DNA from: an uncultured Alistipes sp.
Lineage (GTDB): Bacteria > Bacteroidota > Bacteroidia > Bacteroidales > Rikenellaceae
Assembly (NCBI GenBank): GCA_904502005.1
Contig: CAJGDC010000018.1
Span: 1-33,454 of the forward strand
Direction: 5' to 3'
Length of the DNA: 33,454 nt
Numbering within the stretch: the first letter of the stretch is position 1; every line of letters begins with the position of its first letter. The translations under genes were made by a program, and so were the position numbers. Positions 15,734 through 24,186 of the stretch are shown here, piece after piece. The notes below the pieces were generated by a model. That model ran no database searches. It saw only the letters and a program-made list of their open reading frames with translations, and was not told the origin of the DNA.

Positions 15734-17118
15734 TACTGTTCCTCCATCTGATTGTTAAATATGTGGCGTGCAAGTTCACCCACACTATGAATCCTAATAA
15801 CCTCTATACCCTCGACCTTTTTCTGTGATTTTGGGGCATAACCAGAGATAACAATACGCTTAAAGCCCAGACGTGCCGCCTCAGCGATACGCTGCTCTGT
15901 ACGTGGAGCTGGGCGCACCTCGCCCGAAAGACCTATCTCGCCCGCAAAGCATATATCCTCAAGCAGTGGTGAGTCGTAGTATGACGAGATTACCGCCGCA
16001 ATAACGGCAAGGTCAAGCCCCGTATCTGCCACACGGAAACCACCTGCAAAGTTGAGAAAGACATCCTTCTGGAACATCTTCAGACCCACCTTCTTCTCAA
16101 TTACAGCAATGAGCATATTCATCCTTCGCGAGTCGAAGCCGGTAGTATTTCGCTGCGGAGTACCATATGCTGCCTGACTTACAAGAGCCTGTACCTCAAT
16201 TAGGTATGGGCGCACTCCATCTACCGAAGCACCCACCGCCACACCACTCAGCGGCTCGGCATAGTGTGTAAGCAGAATCTCAGATGGATTGTCTACGCAC
16301 TTAAGGCCTGCAGAGGTCATCTCAAAGACACCAATCTCAAAGGTTGCTCCAAAGCGGTTCTTAATTCCGCGCAGGATTCGATAGATGTTGTTATTATCTC
16401 CCTCAAACTGAAGCACTACATCTACAATATGCTCCAGCACCTTAGGACCGGCGATAGTACCCTCTTTGGTTATATGTCCGATGATAAAGATTGCCGTACC
16501 AGTACTCTTGGCATACTTCAGAAGCGTTGCCGCGCACTCACGAATCTGCGAAACACTACCCGGTGAAGAGTCAAGTAGCGAAGATGCCATTGTCTGTATA
16601 GAGTCTATAACCACAATATGAGGCTTCAGTGTCTCAATCTGCGCCACGACATTCTCAAGCAGAGTTTCGGTATATACCGTACAATTCTCATTATGGATGC
16701 CTATTCTATCAGCACGCAGACGAATCTGCTCTGCACTCTCCTCGCCTGACACGTAGAGCGTAGTCATACCATTATCTGTCAGAGCAAGCTGCAGCGAGAG
16801 TGTGCTCTTACCAATACCAGGTTCTCCACCAAGAAGAATCAGCGACCCTGGCACTACACCCCCACCAAGCACACGATTAACCTCGCTATTGCCTGTATCA
16901 AGGCGAACAGTCTTACCACACTCTATCTCCTGCACCCTCTGTGGCACTGCCGGCTCAATAGCCCTACTTGCCACAAGTGCCGGAACACTACTCGCAGTGG
17001 CCACTACCTCCTCTGTAAAGGAGTTCCATGCGCCACAAGAGGGGCACTTGCCAAGCCACTTATTGGTGTCATAGCCGCACTCACGACAGAAATATGCACG
17101 CTTAACCTTGGCAGCCAT
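15730..17118 (-). CDS. radA: DNA repair protein RadA
   Basis: A 462-residue RecA-like ATPase of standard length. It has the N-terminal zinc finger (C11, C14, C25, C28), the Walker A GGEPGIGKST at 97-106, the RadA-specific KNRFG motif in GIKNRFGATFEIG, and a C-terminal Lon-like domain (about 290-450) with GVAVGASVDGVRPYLIEVQ and AGEIGLSGEVRPAPR. RadA drives branch migration of recombination intermediates as a DnaB-like hexamer. Its ATG shares one base with the rseP stop (TAATG). Confidence 0.96.
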   Translation of the reverse strand: MAAKVKRAYFCRECGYDTNKWLGKCPSCGAWNSFTEEVVATASSVPALVASRAIEPAVPQRVQEIECGKTVRLDTGNSEVNRVLGGGVVPGSLILLGGEPGIGKSTLSLQLALTDNGMTTLYVSGEESAEQIRLRADRIGIHNENCTVYTETLLENVVAQIETLKPHIVVIDSIQTMASSLLDSSPGSVSQIRECAATLLKYAKSTGTAIFIIGHITKEGTIAGPKVLEHIVDVVLQFEGDNNNIYRILRGIKNRFGATFEIGVFEMTSAGLKCVDNPSEILLTHYAEPLSGVAVGASVDGVRPYLIEVQALVSQAAYGTPQRNTTGFDSRRMNMLIAVIEKKVGLKMFQKDVFLNFAGGFRVADTGLDLAVIAAVISSYYDSPLLEDICFAGEIGLSGEVRPAPRTEQRIAEAARLGFKRIVISGYAPKSQKKVEGIEVIRIHSVGELARHIFNNQMEEQY

Positions 17119-18443
17119 TACTTAAAGAGTCTATAAATATCGTTTCCGTTTGCAAAGAGCATAAGCGCAAGCAGTAGGAACAGACCGATATACTGCGCAA
17201 TCTCAAGCACTCGCTCGCTAACCTTTCTACGAGTAATCATCTCCCAAAGTGTAAAGAGAGTATGGCCGCCATCAAGGCCTGGAATTGGAATGATATTCAT
17301 AATTGCAAGAATAATTGAGAGGAATGCCGTCATTGACCAGAAGGCATACCAGTCCCATGTTCCAGGGAAAATCTTACCAATAGCGATAAATCCACCCACC
17401 TGCTTGTAGAGTCCGGTATCCGGCTTTACAATAAGCTTGAGCTGGTTCCAGTAGTTCTTTATCGTTCTGCCAGTAAGTCGCGCACCCGCTGGTATAGACT
17501 CAAATAGCGAGTAGCTCTTTGTTCTAAGTCTATATGGCAATGCGGCAGTGATAACACCTATCTTACCCTCACTATTTACGGGCACAAGAATCTTCAGCTG
17601 CTCCTCACCTCGCTCAATAGTGAGCTCAGTTCCCTTACCGGCACGCTGAGAGAGAAGCGGCGCATAAGCGGCAAAGTCCACCTCATCAATACCATCAATA
17701 CCGACAATCTTATCACCCTTTTGGAGTCCTGACTCTATTGCTGTTTGCGAAACGAGCGAGTCGATAATAAATGGATGAAGCACAGAGCAGAATGCCCCAA
17801 AGTCCTCCTTCTGTCGCAGAGCATTTATCTTCTCATATGGAACCACAACACCGGCAGGCACTCCATTACGCAGCACCATAACACGCAAATCTCCATCTGC
17901 AAGGATAACTCGAGAGATTACCGCCGCACTATTTACAACCTCCTCATCGTTGATTGTAAGTATTCCGTCACCATCTCTAAAACCTAAAGACTCTCCGTCG
18001 GCATTAAAGCTATATCCATAGCCATTGGTAACATCCTCATTTGCAAGATACTGCTCACCCCACGCAAAGCTTATACCGCAGTAGATAAAAAAGGCGAGGA
18101 TGACATTCATCGTAACACCGGCCACAAGTACACAGAAGCGCTGCCATGCCGGTTTTGAACGAAACTCCCACGACTGTGGCTCAGAGGCAAGATCTTTACT
18201 TGTCTGATTTTCATCAATCATACCCGCAATTTGGCAATAACCTCCAAGTGGCAACCAACCCATACCGTACTCAGTATCGCCACGCTTAAACTTAAAGAGC
18301 GAGAAGCCCCAATCAAAGAAGATATAGAACTTATCGACACGAATCTTAAAGAGTCGTGCCATGATAAAGTGTCCAAATTCATGCACTGTCACAAGCAGTG
18401 TCAAGCTGAGAAAAAATTGGATAATTCTAATTACTGTCTCCAT
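17118..18443 (-). CDS. rseP: Site-2 intramembrane zinc protease RseP
   Basis: A 441-residue inner-membrane protease. The active site HEFGH lies at 21-25 in the first membrane helix, and the second zinc ligand is in the NIIPIPGLDGGH motif near residue 391. Between them are periplasmic PDZ-type segments (around GFRDGDGILTINDEEV and GLQKGDKIVGIDGIDE). The family cleaves transmembrane substrates such as anti-sigma factors and leftover signal peptides. It follows dxr by 7 bp, an order seen in many bacteria. Confidence 0.94.
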   Translation of the reverse strand: METVIRIIQFFLSLTLLVTVHEFGHFIMARLFKIRVDKFYIFFDWGFSLFKFKRGDTEYGMGWLPLGGYCQIAGMIDENQTSKDLASEPQSWEFRSKPAWQRFCVLVAGVTMNVILAFFIYCGISFAWGEQYLANEDVTNGYGYSFNADGESLGFRDGDGILTINDEEVVNSAAVISRVILADGDLRVMVLRNGVPAGVVVPYEKINALRQKEDFGAFCSVLHPFIIDSLVSQTAIESGLQKGDKIVGIDGIDEVDFAAYAPLLSQRAGKGTELTIERGEEQLKILVPVNSEGKIGVITAALPYRLRTKSYSLFESIPAGARLTGRTIKNYWNQLKLIVKPDTGLYKQVGGFIAIGKIFPGTWDWYAFWSMTAFLSIILAIMNIIPIPGLDGGHTLFTLWEMITRRKVSERVLEIAQYIGLFLLLALMLFANGNDIYRLFK

Positions 18444-18450
18444 ATATTTA

Positions 18451-19605
18451 CTATTTTAACTTCAAAAATTCAGCTGCCAGAGCGCGAGACTCGGCATTTA
18501 CCGCCGCATAATCCTCAAGGGTTGGATTTGCAACAAACTGAGTATGCTCAAGAGCATGCTCTATAGTGCGAACAATATCAAGGTAGCCACACTGATGGTT
18601 AAGGAACGCCGCAACAGCAACCTCATTAGCTCCATTCATTGTACAAGCCGCCGTACCACCTGTGCGAAGGCAGTTGTAGGCAATATCCAGCGCCGGATAT
18701 TTAACTCTATCAACCTCTGCAAAGGTCAATGTTGGATTCTGAGCAAAACTAAAGTGCTCATCACGACGTGCACGATATGGATACATCAGCGCAAAGGAGA
18801 TTGGCATATGCATATCCGGCGTACCAAGTTGCGCCTTAATTGCGCCATCCTCAAACTCTACCATTGAGTGCACAACAGACTGTGGATGCAACAACACCGA
18901 GATTTTATCTGCATCAAGGCCAAAGAGCCAAGCCGCCTCAATAACCTCAAAGCCCTTATTAACAAGCGTAGATGAATCAATGGTAATCTTTGCTCCCATG
19001 GTCCACTGAGGATGCTTAAGCGCCTGCTCTGGTGTCACATCTTTCAGAGCCTCAATTGGAAGGTCGCGCAACGAACCTCCGCTACATGTAACAATAAGGC
19101 GACGCAGAGTACTTCGCTCACCAATAAGGCACTGGAAGATAGCCGAGTGCTCCGAATCTATAGGAAGAATTGGTGCGCGATACTGCTCAGCAAGGCGCAT
19201 AACTGTCTCGCCTGCAACAACAAGGGTCTCCTTATTTGCCAATGCAATCTTCTTTGACTTTTTGATTGCTGCCACAGTCGGTAACAATCCGGCATAGCCT
19301 ACAAGTGCATTGACTACAACATCGACATTATCGCCCGCAGCCACCTGAGCAACAGCCTCCTCGCCAGCATAGACCTTTATCGGATATGACGCAAGTGCCT
19401 GACTGAGTGGTTCATAGAGCGAAACATCGGCAATAACCACGCTATCAACATTAAACTCAATAGCCTGCTGAGCCAATCTCTCCCAATTACGATGTGCGGT
19501 AAGGGTTGTTATCTCAAATAAATCACTGTTCTCACGAACAATATCAAGTGTTTGCACTCCTATTGAGCCTGTCGAGCCCAGTAGTGCTATTCGTTGTCTC
19601 TCCAT
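18451..19605 (-). CDS. dxr: 1-Deoxy-D-xylulose 5-phosphate reductoisomerase
   Basis: A 384-residue enzyme of the usual length, catalysing the NADPH-dependent conversion of DXP to 2-C-methyl-D-erythritol 4-phosphate, the committed step of the MEP isoprenoid pathway. Motifs are the dinucleotide-binding LLGSTGSIG (8-16), NKETLVVAGE, the metal/substrate sites DSEHSAIFQCL and CSGGSLRD, and MGAKITIDSSTLVNKGFEVIEA. It starts 2 bp after the LytM-like gene and precedes rseP by 7 bp, all probably one transcript. Confidence 0.97.
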   Translation of the reverse strand: MERQRIALLGSTGSIGVQTLDIVRENSDLFEITTLTAHRNWERLAQQAIEFNVDSVVIADVSLYEPLSQALASYPIKVYAGEEAVAQVAAGDNVDVVVNALVGYAGLLPTVAAIKKSKKIALANKETLVVAGETVMRLAEQYRAPILPIDSEHSAIFQCLIGERSTLRRLIVTCSGGSLRDLPIEALKDVTPEQALKHPQWTMGAKITIDSSTLVNKGFEVIEAAWLFGLDADKISVLLHPQSVVHSMVEFEDGAIKAQLGTPDMHMPISFALMYPYRARRDEHFSFAQNPTLTFAEVDRVKYPALDIAYNCLRTGGTAACTMNGANEVAVAAFLNHQCGYLDIVRTIEHALEHTQFVANPTLEDYAAVNAESRALAAEFLKLK

Positions 19606-19607
19606 CT

Positions 19608-20462
19608 TTAGAATAGTATATATGACTCTGGATTGAGTGGTTTACCCCCCATCCACATCTCAAATTCAAACATCTTCTCCGCCTCCTCTTCCACTGCCGA
19701 GTAACCAATCACCTCGCCAGCATTGACTCTCTGACCTTTAGTAACTATCGCTCCCGAAAGATTACGATAAATAGAGGCTATACCGTTATCATGTTGTACC
19801 ATGATGCTATTACCACTCTCAGGCGACCAATCTACAGCCACAACAGTACCATCGGCAATAGATACAATCTGCTGCTCGGCTGCTGCCGCCATACGGATAC
19901 CATAAAGACCAAGCTTAGCATTAAATCGCTCAGCGATAATACCATCCATAGGCTTTACAGCATTGATAGTTGTGCGCTGCTGGGGATTAGATGCCTGCCC
20001 AAGAGCATATTGGCGATCATTCTCCATTTGGCGACGAAAGAGGCTATCAGCACCCGAAGGTGGAACGATACTCTTATCAAATGCCACCGAGTCACTCCTT
20101 ACAGAGCTCATAGCGGGCATCTTACCATCGACCACAAGGATGCGATTCTCGTTATATACAAGCATATCATTCACCTTACGCTCCAAAGAGTCTACGCGAA
20201 TAAGGGTACGAATAAGCGTCTGACGAGAACGTGTGGCGTCCGTTCTGTAGCCAGGAAGCATATCTAACAGCGGAGTATATGCTACAAGCACAAGCAGTAT
20301 AGCAAAGATAATAGAGGCAATAGCTACGGCGGTCATCACCATAGCCACGGGCGATAGGTGCGCATACCAACGCTCGGCGCCACTCTCCGGTTCGATGATT
20401 GCCACCCTGCGCTTACGAAATATATTATGCCACCAAAGTGAAATTTTCTCAAACAGCTTCAT
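19608..20462 (-). CDS. LytM/M23-like membrane protein lacking zinc ligands
   Basis: A 284-residue protein with a short cytoplasmic N-terminus, one membrane helix (about 39-61), a linker/coil region, and a C-terminal LytM (M23 peptidase) fold at about 170-284. Fold markers are SIADGTVVAVDWSPESGNSIMVQHDNG, KGQRVNAGEVIG and the final GGKPLNPESYI. The catalytic HxxxD position reads LGLYGIR (L186 and R190 replace His and Asp) and the HxH motif reads MFEFEMW (M264 and E266 replace the two His). All four usual metal/catalytic positions are therefore changed, so it should not be a peptidase; such degenerate LytM proteins elsewhere (EnvC, NlpD) activate amidases. First gene of the dxr-rseP-radA-MATE operon with a -7 element 18 bp upstream. 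Confidence 0.8.
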   Translation of the reverse strand: MKLFEKISLWWHNIFRKRRVAIIEPESGAERWYAHLSPVAMVMTAVAIASIIFAILLVLVAYTPLLDMLPGYRTDATRSRQTLIRTLIRVDSLERKVNDMLVYNENRILVVDGKMPAMSSVRSDSVAFDKSIVPPSGADSLFRRQMENDRQYALGQASNPQQRTTINAVKPMDGIIAERFNAKLGLYGIRMAAAAEQQIVSIADGTVVAVDWSPESGNSIMVQHDNGIASIYRNLSGAIVTKGQRVNAGEVIGYSAVEEEAEKMFEFEMWMGGKPLNPESYILF

Positions 20463-20479
20463 ACAAGCACATATTTGTA

Positions 20480-20487
20480 CAAAGATA
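20480..20487 (-). promoter_or_regulatory. Candidate -7 element for the LytM-dxr-rseP-radA-MATE operon
   Basis: Minus-strand TATCTTTG fits TAnnTTTG and would start transcription about 13 nt before the ATG. No exact TTTG 19 bp upstream. Confidence 0.5.
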
Positions 20488-20534
20488 CAAACTTATTTTG
20501 GAAATAAACGTCTATTTGAGAAATAAAGTATCTA

Positions 20535-21173
20535 CTAACTGAATTCGAGCCTCCATTTTAGCTCCTCAATAACCAATTCGGCACTACGATTTTGAGGCAG
20601 AGAGGCAAGTGTACGCTCAACGCACGCCCTATCTTTTGAAATCATCGCACAGAGCAGCGCAATAGCACCTTGAGCTACAAGGTGGTTATCTGCATGTCGT
20701 GCAACCGCTTTAACAACAGCATCCTGAGCACACTGCATCCCCACATTACCACTACGCGAAGCGGCAAGAAGCGCTGCATAAGCCACTAAGCTATCCTCTC
20801 CGTCACACCAACTACTAACCAAATAGTCAATATCCACAATCTTGCAGAGCAATCCCTGCGCTGCCTGCTCTGCTATCTCAGAATTGACAATACCTGCTCG
20901 CCAGAAATCAAGGTCGACGCTATCAACACGCTGAGCGTCAGCAATCCAAAGAGCTATAATCTGAAGTTCACGCACCTGCTGACGGTAGAGGAACTTAGCA
21001 AGGTCGTGGTCGGTACCCTGCTCTGCCGCCATCTCACGAATACTATGTATAGCTACGCCATAGTTCATACCATACTTAGCACCGTAATAGCGAAAGGTAT
21101 CAAGCACAGCACCATTCATCTGCTTACGGATTTTACCGAGCAGAGTGACCATCTTTGATGTATTATTTTGCAT
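20535..21173 (-). CDS. AlkD-like HEAT-repeat DNA alkylation repair protein
   Basis: A 212-residue all-helical protein. The N-terminal part (RKQMNGAVLDTFRYYGAKYGMNYGVAIHSIREMA) and the helical repeats with LQIIALWIADAQ and DFWRAGIVNSEIAEQAAQ match the small Bacteroidota branch of the DNA alkylation repair family (AlkC/AlkD-like), which excises N3- and N7-alkylpurines. I cannot verify the catalytic Asp and Trp residues of AlkD by eye, so activity is unproven. It starts one base after the DUF4831-type gene, so the pair is cotranscribed. Confidence 0.65.
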   Translation of the reverse strand: MQNNTSKMVTLLGKIRKQMNGAVLDTFRYYGAKYGMNYGVAIHSIREMAAEQGTDHDLAKFLYRQQVRELQIIALWIADAQRVDSVDLDFWRAGIVNSEIAEQAAQGLLCKIVDIDYLVSSWCDGEDSLVAYAALLAASRSGNVGMQCAQDAVVKAVARHADNHLVAQGAIALLCAMISKDRACVERTLASLPQNRSAELVIEELKWRLEFS

Positions 21174-21174
21174 G

Positions 21175-22032
21175 TTATTTTGATGACGGAAGGGCTAAAA
21201 CCACACGCTGACCATACTGGTAGATAGGCATTGACAACTCATCAAGGGTCTGAGTACCAAGCAGAAGTTCAACCTTGCACACTGCAGGCACGATAAACTG
21301 CCCCTTGTTCTTATCCTTCTCAGTTGCCAATGGCATTGCCGACGTATCTACAGACTGAGGGGTGAAGCAGACCATTATTGGCTCACCAGAGAGCTCATCT
21401 ATTGGCAGAAATCCCACGCCATCGCGATAGCGAGCCAAGATATAGTTCTTCTCCGATGCGTTTGGAGTGAGGTGAAAGGCCTTACGCTCTACTGTTGTGC
21501 TTGTAGTTCCATAGAACATATCAAGACACTGCTGCTCCATAGCATCAATCTTTGCCAGGGCAGATGTAAGACCCGCACCAAAGACATTCTCACCAGCATC
21601 GCCAGAAATAAGCTCCTTACGGCTGCGGCGCATAGCAAATATCATCTCGGCAGCGGCAGCAGCCTGCTGTTCAACACTCTGCGCACGATTATCACTCTTA
21701 TAGATTGGCAAAACAGACTCTACAGCAGTGGTATTTGTCTGCTTTGTAACTTCAACCTCTCTATCTCCGCAGAGAACCTCGGCAGAGACAATCTCACTCT
21801 GACGTTTCTCTGCAAGCGAAGCACGAACGCCCAACATCTTCTGAGCATAACGAGCAAACTCTCCAGGGGTGAATATAGTACTCTTGACAGTCACAGCGAC
21901 CGTAACGCTGCTCTGAGGATCTGAATATACAACAGCTCCATCCTTAGCATAGAGTCCTGTGCGAACAACTCCCTGCGCAGATATTGTAGCCACACAGCAG
22001 AGTGTAAATATAAAGGCAAAGATATGTTTCAT
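21175..22032 (-). CDS. DUF4831-type secreted protein
   Basis: A 285-residue protein with a Sec signal peptide of about 19 residues (ends ISA before QGVV). The body, with KSTIFTPGEFARYAQKMLGV, SAAEMIFAMRRSRKELISGDAGENVFG and LSGEPIMVCFTPQ, has the look of the Bacteroidales-specific DUF4831 family; function unknown and probably periplasmic or outer-membrane associated. No lipobox cysteine directly after the signal peptide. It has a perfect promoter and is predicted to be translated from an mRNA that starts at or just before its ATG. Followed by an AlkD-like gene at 1 bp. Confidence 0.7.
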   Translation of the reverse strand: MKHIFAFIFTLCCVATISAQGVVRTGLYAKDGAVVYSDPQSSVTVAVTVKSTIFTPGEFARYAQKMLGVRASLAEKRQSEIVSAEVLCGDREVEVTKQTNTTAVESVLPIYKSDNRAQSVEQQAAAAAEMIFAMRRSRKELISGDAGENVFGAGLTSALAKIDAMEQQCLDMFYGTTSTTVERKAFHLTPNASEKNYILARYRDGVGFLPIDELSGEPIMVCFTPQSVDTSAMPLATEKDKNKGQFIVPAVCKVELLLGTQTLDELSMPIYQYGQRVVLALPSSK

Positions 22033-22036
22033 AACA

Positions 22037-22067
22037 CAAAATTACTTCTTTTCGTCTAATTATCAAA
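22037..22067 (-). promoter_or_regulatory. Bacteroidota-type promoter for the DUF4831-type/AlkD-like operon
   Basis: Minus-strand TTTG (22064-22067), 19-bp spacer, TAATTTTG (22037-22044). The -33 box overlaps the trmN stop codon. The -7 box ends 4 bp before the ATG, predicting a leaderless or nearly leaderless mRNA. Confidence 0.75.
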
Positions 22068-22767
22068 ATTTTAGATAAAAATCCTTTGTTAGGGCGCGAT
22101 ATTGCTCTGTATACTCCCTACCGCTATCGGCATAAATAATCAGATTTTCACAAACTACATCCTGCTCTCTCTCTGCAAATGCCAACTCTGCCATCACTCG
22201 TATGACCTTTCCGCCCGCCTTTGAACGAACATCACAACGACGCACAACCTTAAGATTTGTTATCTCTAAAAAGCGCTCCATCTGCTCAGTCGGAAGTATC
22301 AGCGCAAAGCGACCATGCTCTTTATCAACCATTTTGCACACTGCGCTATCCAAATCCTCAAAGCTGAGGCTTGTAGTATGGCGAGCCGTAGTACGAGAGC
22401 TGTCAGGACAGAGCAACGAGTTGGTAAAATATGGTGGATTTGAGATTACAAGGTCAAAAGTCCCGCCTTCATACTCCTGCACAGAGGTATGTAGGGCTTG
22501 CAATCTGTCACTCCATGGCGAATCAATAAAGTTCTTTGCCGCACACTGCGCTGCCTGAGAGTCTATATCTACTCCCACAATAGTTTGAGACTCACTGCGT
22601 TGTGCCATCATCAGAGCAATAACGCCAGTACCAGTACCAATATCAAGAACTCTCTCTACAGCAGCGACATCAACCCAAGCACCGAGAAGCACACCATCAG
22701 TACCGACCTTCATCGCTACATCTGTCTGATTTACAGCAAACTGCTTAAACTGAAAAGTATTACTCAT
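22063..22767 (-). CDS. trmN: tRNA1(Val) adenine-37 N6-methyltransferase (TrmN/YfiC)
   Basis: A 234-residue SAM-dependent methyltransferase. It begins FQFKQFAVNQTDVAMKVGTDGVLLGAW, a stretch characteristic of YfiC/TrmN6, followed by the SAM motif LDIGTGTGVIALMMAQR, IVGVDID, and the adenine-N6 catalytic motif NPPYF. In E. coli the enzyme makes m6A37 in tRNA1(Val). Its ATG overlaps the preceding stop codon as ATGA; last gene of the six-gene operon. No hairpin terminator seen; the next operon's promoter starts within its stop codon. Confidence 0.88.
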   Translation of the reverse strand: MSNTFQFKQFAVNQTDVAMKVGTDGVLLGAWVDVAAVERVLDIGTGTGVIALMMAQRSESQTIVGVDIDSQAAQCAAKNFIDSPWSDRLQALHTSVQEYEGGTFDLVISNPPYFTNSLLCPDSSRTTARHTTSLSFEDLDSAVCKMVDKEHGRFALILPTEQMERFLEITNLKVVRRCDVRSKAGGKVIRVMAELAFAEREQDVVCENLIIYADSGREYTEQYRALTKDFYLKF

Positions 22768-23552
22768 CGTAGAAAACCATCTATTCCCGCACCAAAGAGT
22801 GCGTAGTCGTACTTCACTGGGTCTTCAGGGCAAAATTGTCTGAGGCTCTCTGTTATCTCAGCCGTCGCCTTCCAGTCATTCTGTTTGCGCGACAGAAGTC
22901 CTAATGCACGACCCATATTACCACTATGAACATCTAATGGCAGATAGAGCGCCGAGGCTGGTATTTTGCGCCACAAGCCAAAGTCCACACCACGATTATC
23001 TGAGCGAACAAACCAACGTAGATACATATTGAGTCGCTTACATGCCGCCCCCTTGTCTATTGATGAAAAGTGTTTCTCACAGTGTACGTTATGTTCCGCC
23101 GAAAAGAACTCTCGGCGCACCACAGAGAGCACAGCTGCCATATCTTGGTGTTCTACATAACTACTCTCAAAGAGATTTCCCACAGTGCCATACCTGCGGC
23201 AAACTCCCTGCAGTGCTCGTACAAAATCTATAAAGTCCTGACCGTTAAATGTACGATGAACATAAGTGGAGAGTCTATCAAAATCACCCTGCTCTGCCCC
23301 CATAACAAAGCTATATGGTGCAAAATCCATATACTCCATCATTCGGCGAGCCGAGCGGACAATAGCCTTACGGTTTCCCCAAGCAATAGTAGCAGCCAAA
23401 AAGCCCGCAATCTCCTTATCCCTATCGTCAGTAAAGCTATGGGGAACAGATATTGGGTCTGCCTCTATAAAGTCTGTGTTGTTATACTTATCATGCAGAG
23501 CCTCAAGTGTCTCAAACAATTGCTCGGCTGTAAGATTATAGTATGCATCCAT
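22764..23552 (-). CDS. TIGR02757 (DUF2400) family protein
   Basis: A 262-residue protein. DRDKEIAGFLAATIAWGNRKAI, VHRTFNGQDFIDFVRAL, KRLNMYLRWFVRSDNRGVDFG, and the C-terminal DPVKYDYALFGAGI match the TIGR02757 family, which is widespread in Bacteroidota. The family shows distant resemblance to helix-hairpin-helix DNA glycosylase folds (helical, with a DVHSGN segment), but no activity is established, so I do not assign one. The ATG lies 17 bp inside lolD, and the stop overlaps trmN. Confidence 0.8.
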   Translation of the reverse strand: MDAYYNLTAEQLFETLEALHDKYNNTDFIEADPISVPHSFTDDRDKEIAGFLAATIAWGNRKAIVRSARRMMEYMDFAPYSFVMGAEQGDFDRLSTYVHRTFNGQDFIDFVRALQGVCRRYGTVGNLFESSYVEHQDMAAVLSVVRREFFSAEHNVHCEKHFSSIDKGAACKRLNMYLRWFVRSDNRGVDFGLWRKIPASALYLPLDVHSGNMGRALGLLSRKQNDWKATAEITESLRQFCPEDPVKYDYALFGAGIDGFLR

Positions 23553-24186
23553 CGCTCATTACAATTTTTCGGTCTACAGAGTCGGCAAGGCTCATATCAT
23601 GAGTCACCATAACTATTGTCTGGTTAAACTGCTCCCTTACACTCATAAGCAATGAGTGTATCTGGTCGCGCGAAGCTGTGTCAAGGTTTCCCGTAGGTTC
23701 ATCGGCAAAGAGAACAGATGGTCTGCAAACCAATGCACGGGCTATAGCTACACGCTGCTGTTCTCCGCCCGATAGCTCAACTGGTTTATGCTGCGCCCTA
23801 TCACTCAGACCCACCATCTCCAACAACTCCATTGCTCTATGCTGAGCATCCTTGAGATTAGCGCCACCTATAAGTGCCGGCATCATCACATTCTCCAGAG
23901 CCGTAAACTCCGGTAGCAGGTGGTGAAACTGAAAGACAAAGCCTATATGCTGATTACGAAAGGCTGCAAGCTCTCCTTCGCTGAGTGTACTACACTCTAC
24001 GCCGTCAATTACTACCCTACCGCTATCTGCCGCCATAAGGGTACCGAGGATTTGCAACAATGTACTCTTACCAGCACCGCTGGCGCCTACTATTGCTACA
24101 ATCTCACCGCGAGCAACCTCTAGGCTCACACCTTTTAGTGCTTCAACAGTCGCAAATCGTTTACAAATTTCCGAAGCCTTTATCAT
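23536..24186 (-). CDS. lolD: Lipoprotein-release ABC transporter ATPase LolD
   Basis: A 216-residue ABC ATPase of LolD/MacB length. Walker A GASGAGKST (34-42), Q-loop FVFQFHHLLPEFTALENVMMP (the HLLPEFTALENV segment is LolD-like), signature LSGGEQQR, Walker B VLFADEPTGNLD and the switch His in VTHD are all intact. LolCDE extracts outer-membrane-bound lipoproteins from the inner membrane. The permease genes are not nearby. Start lies 26 bp inside folP, the longest overlap in this operon; the alignment to LolD begins at this Met, so I keep it. Confidence 0.88.
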   Translation of the reverse strand: MIKASEICKRFATVEALKGVSLEVARGEIVAIVGASGAGKSTLLQILGTLMAADSGRVVIDGVECSTLSEGELAAFRNQHIGFVFQFHHLLPEFTALENVMMPALIGGANLKDAQHRAMELLEMVGLSDRAQHKPVELSGGEQQRVAIARALVCRPSVLFADEPTGNLDTASRDQIHSLLMSVREQFNQTIVMVTHDMSLADSVDRKIVMSDGCIL

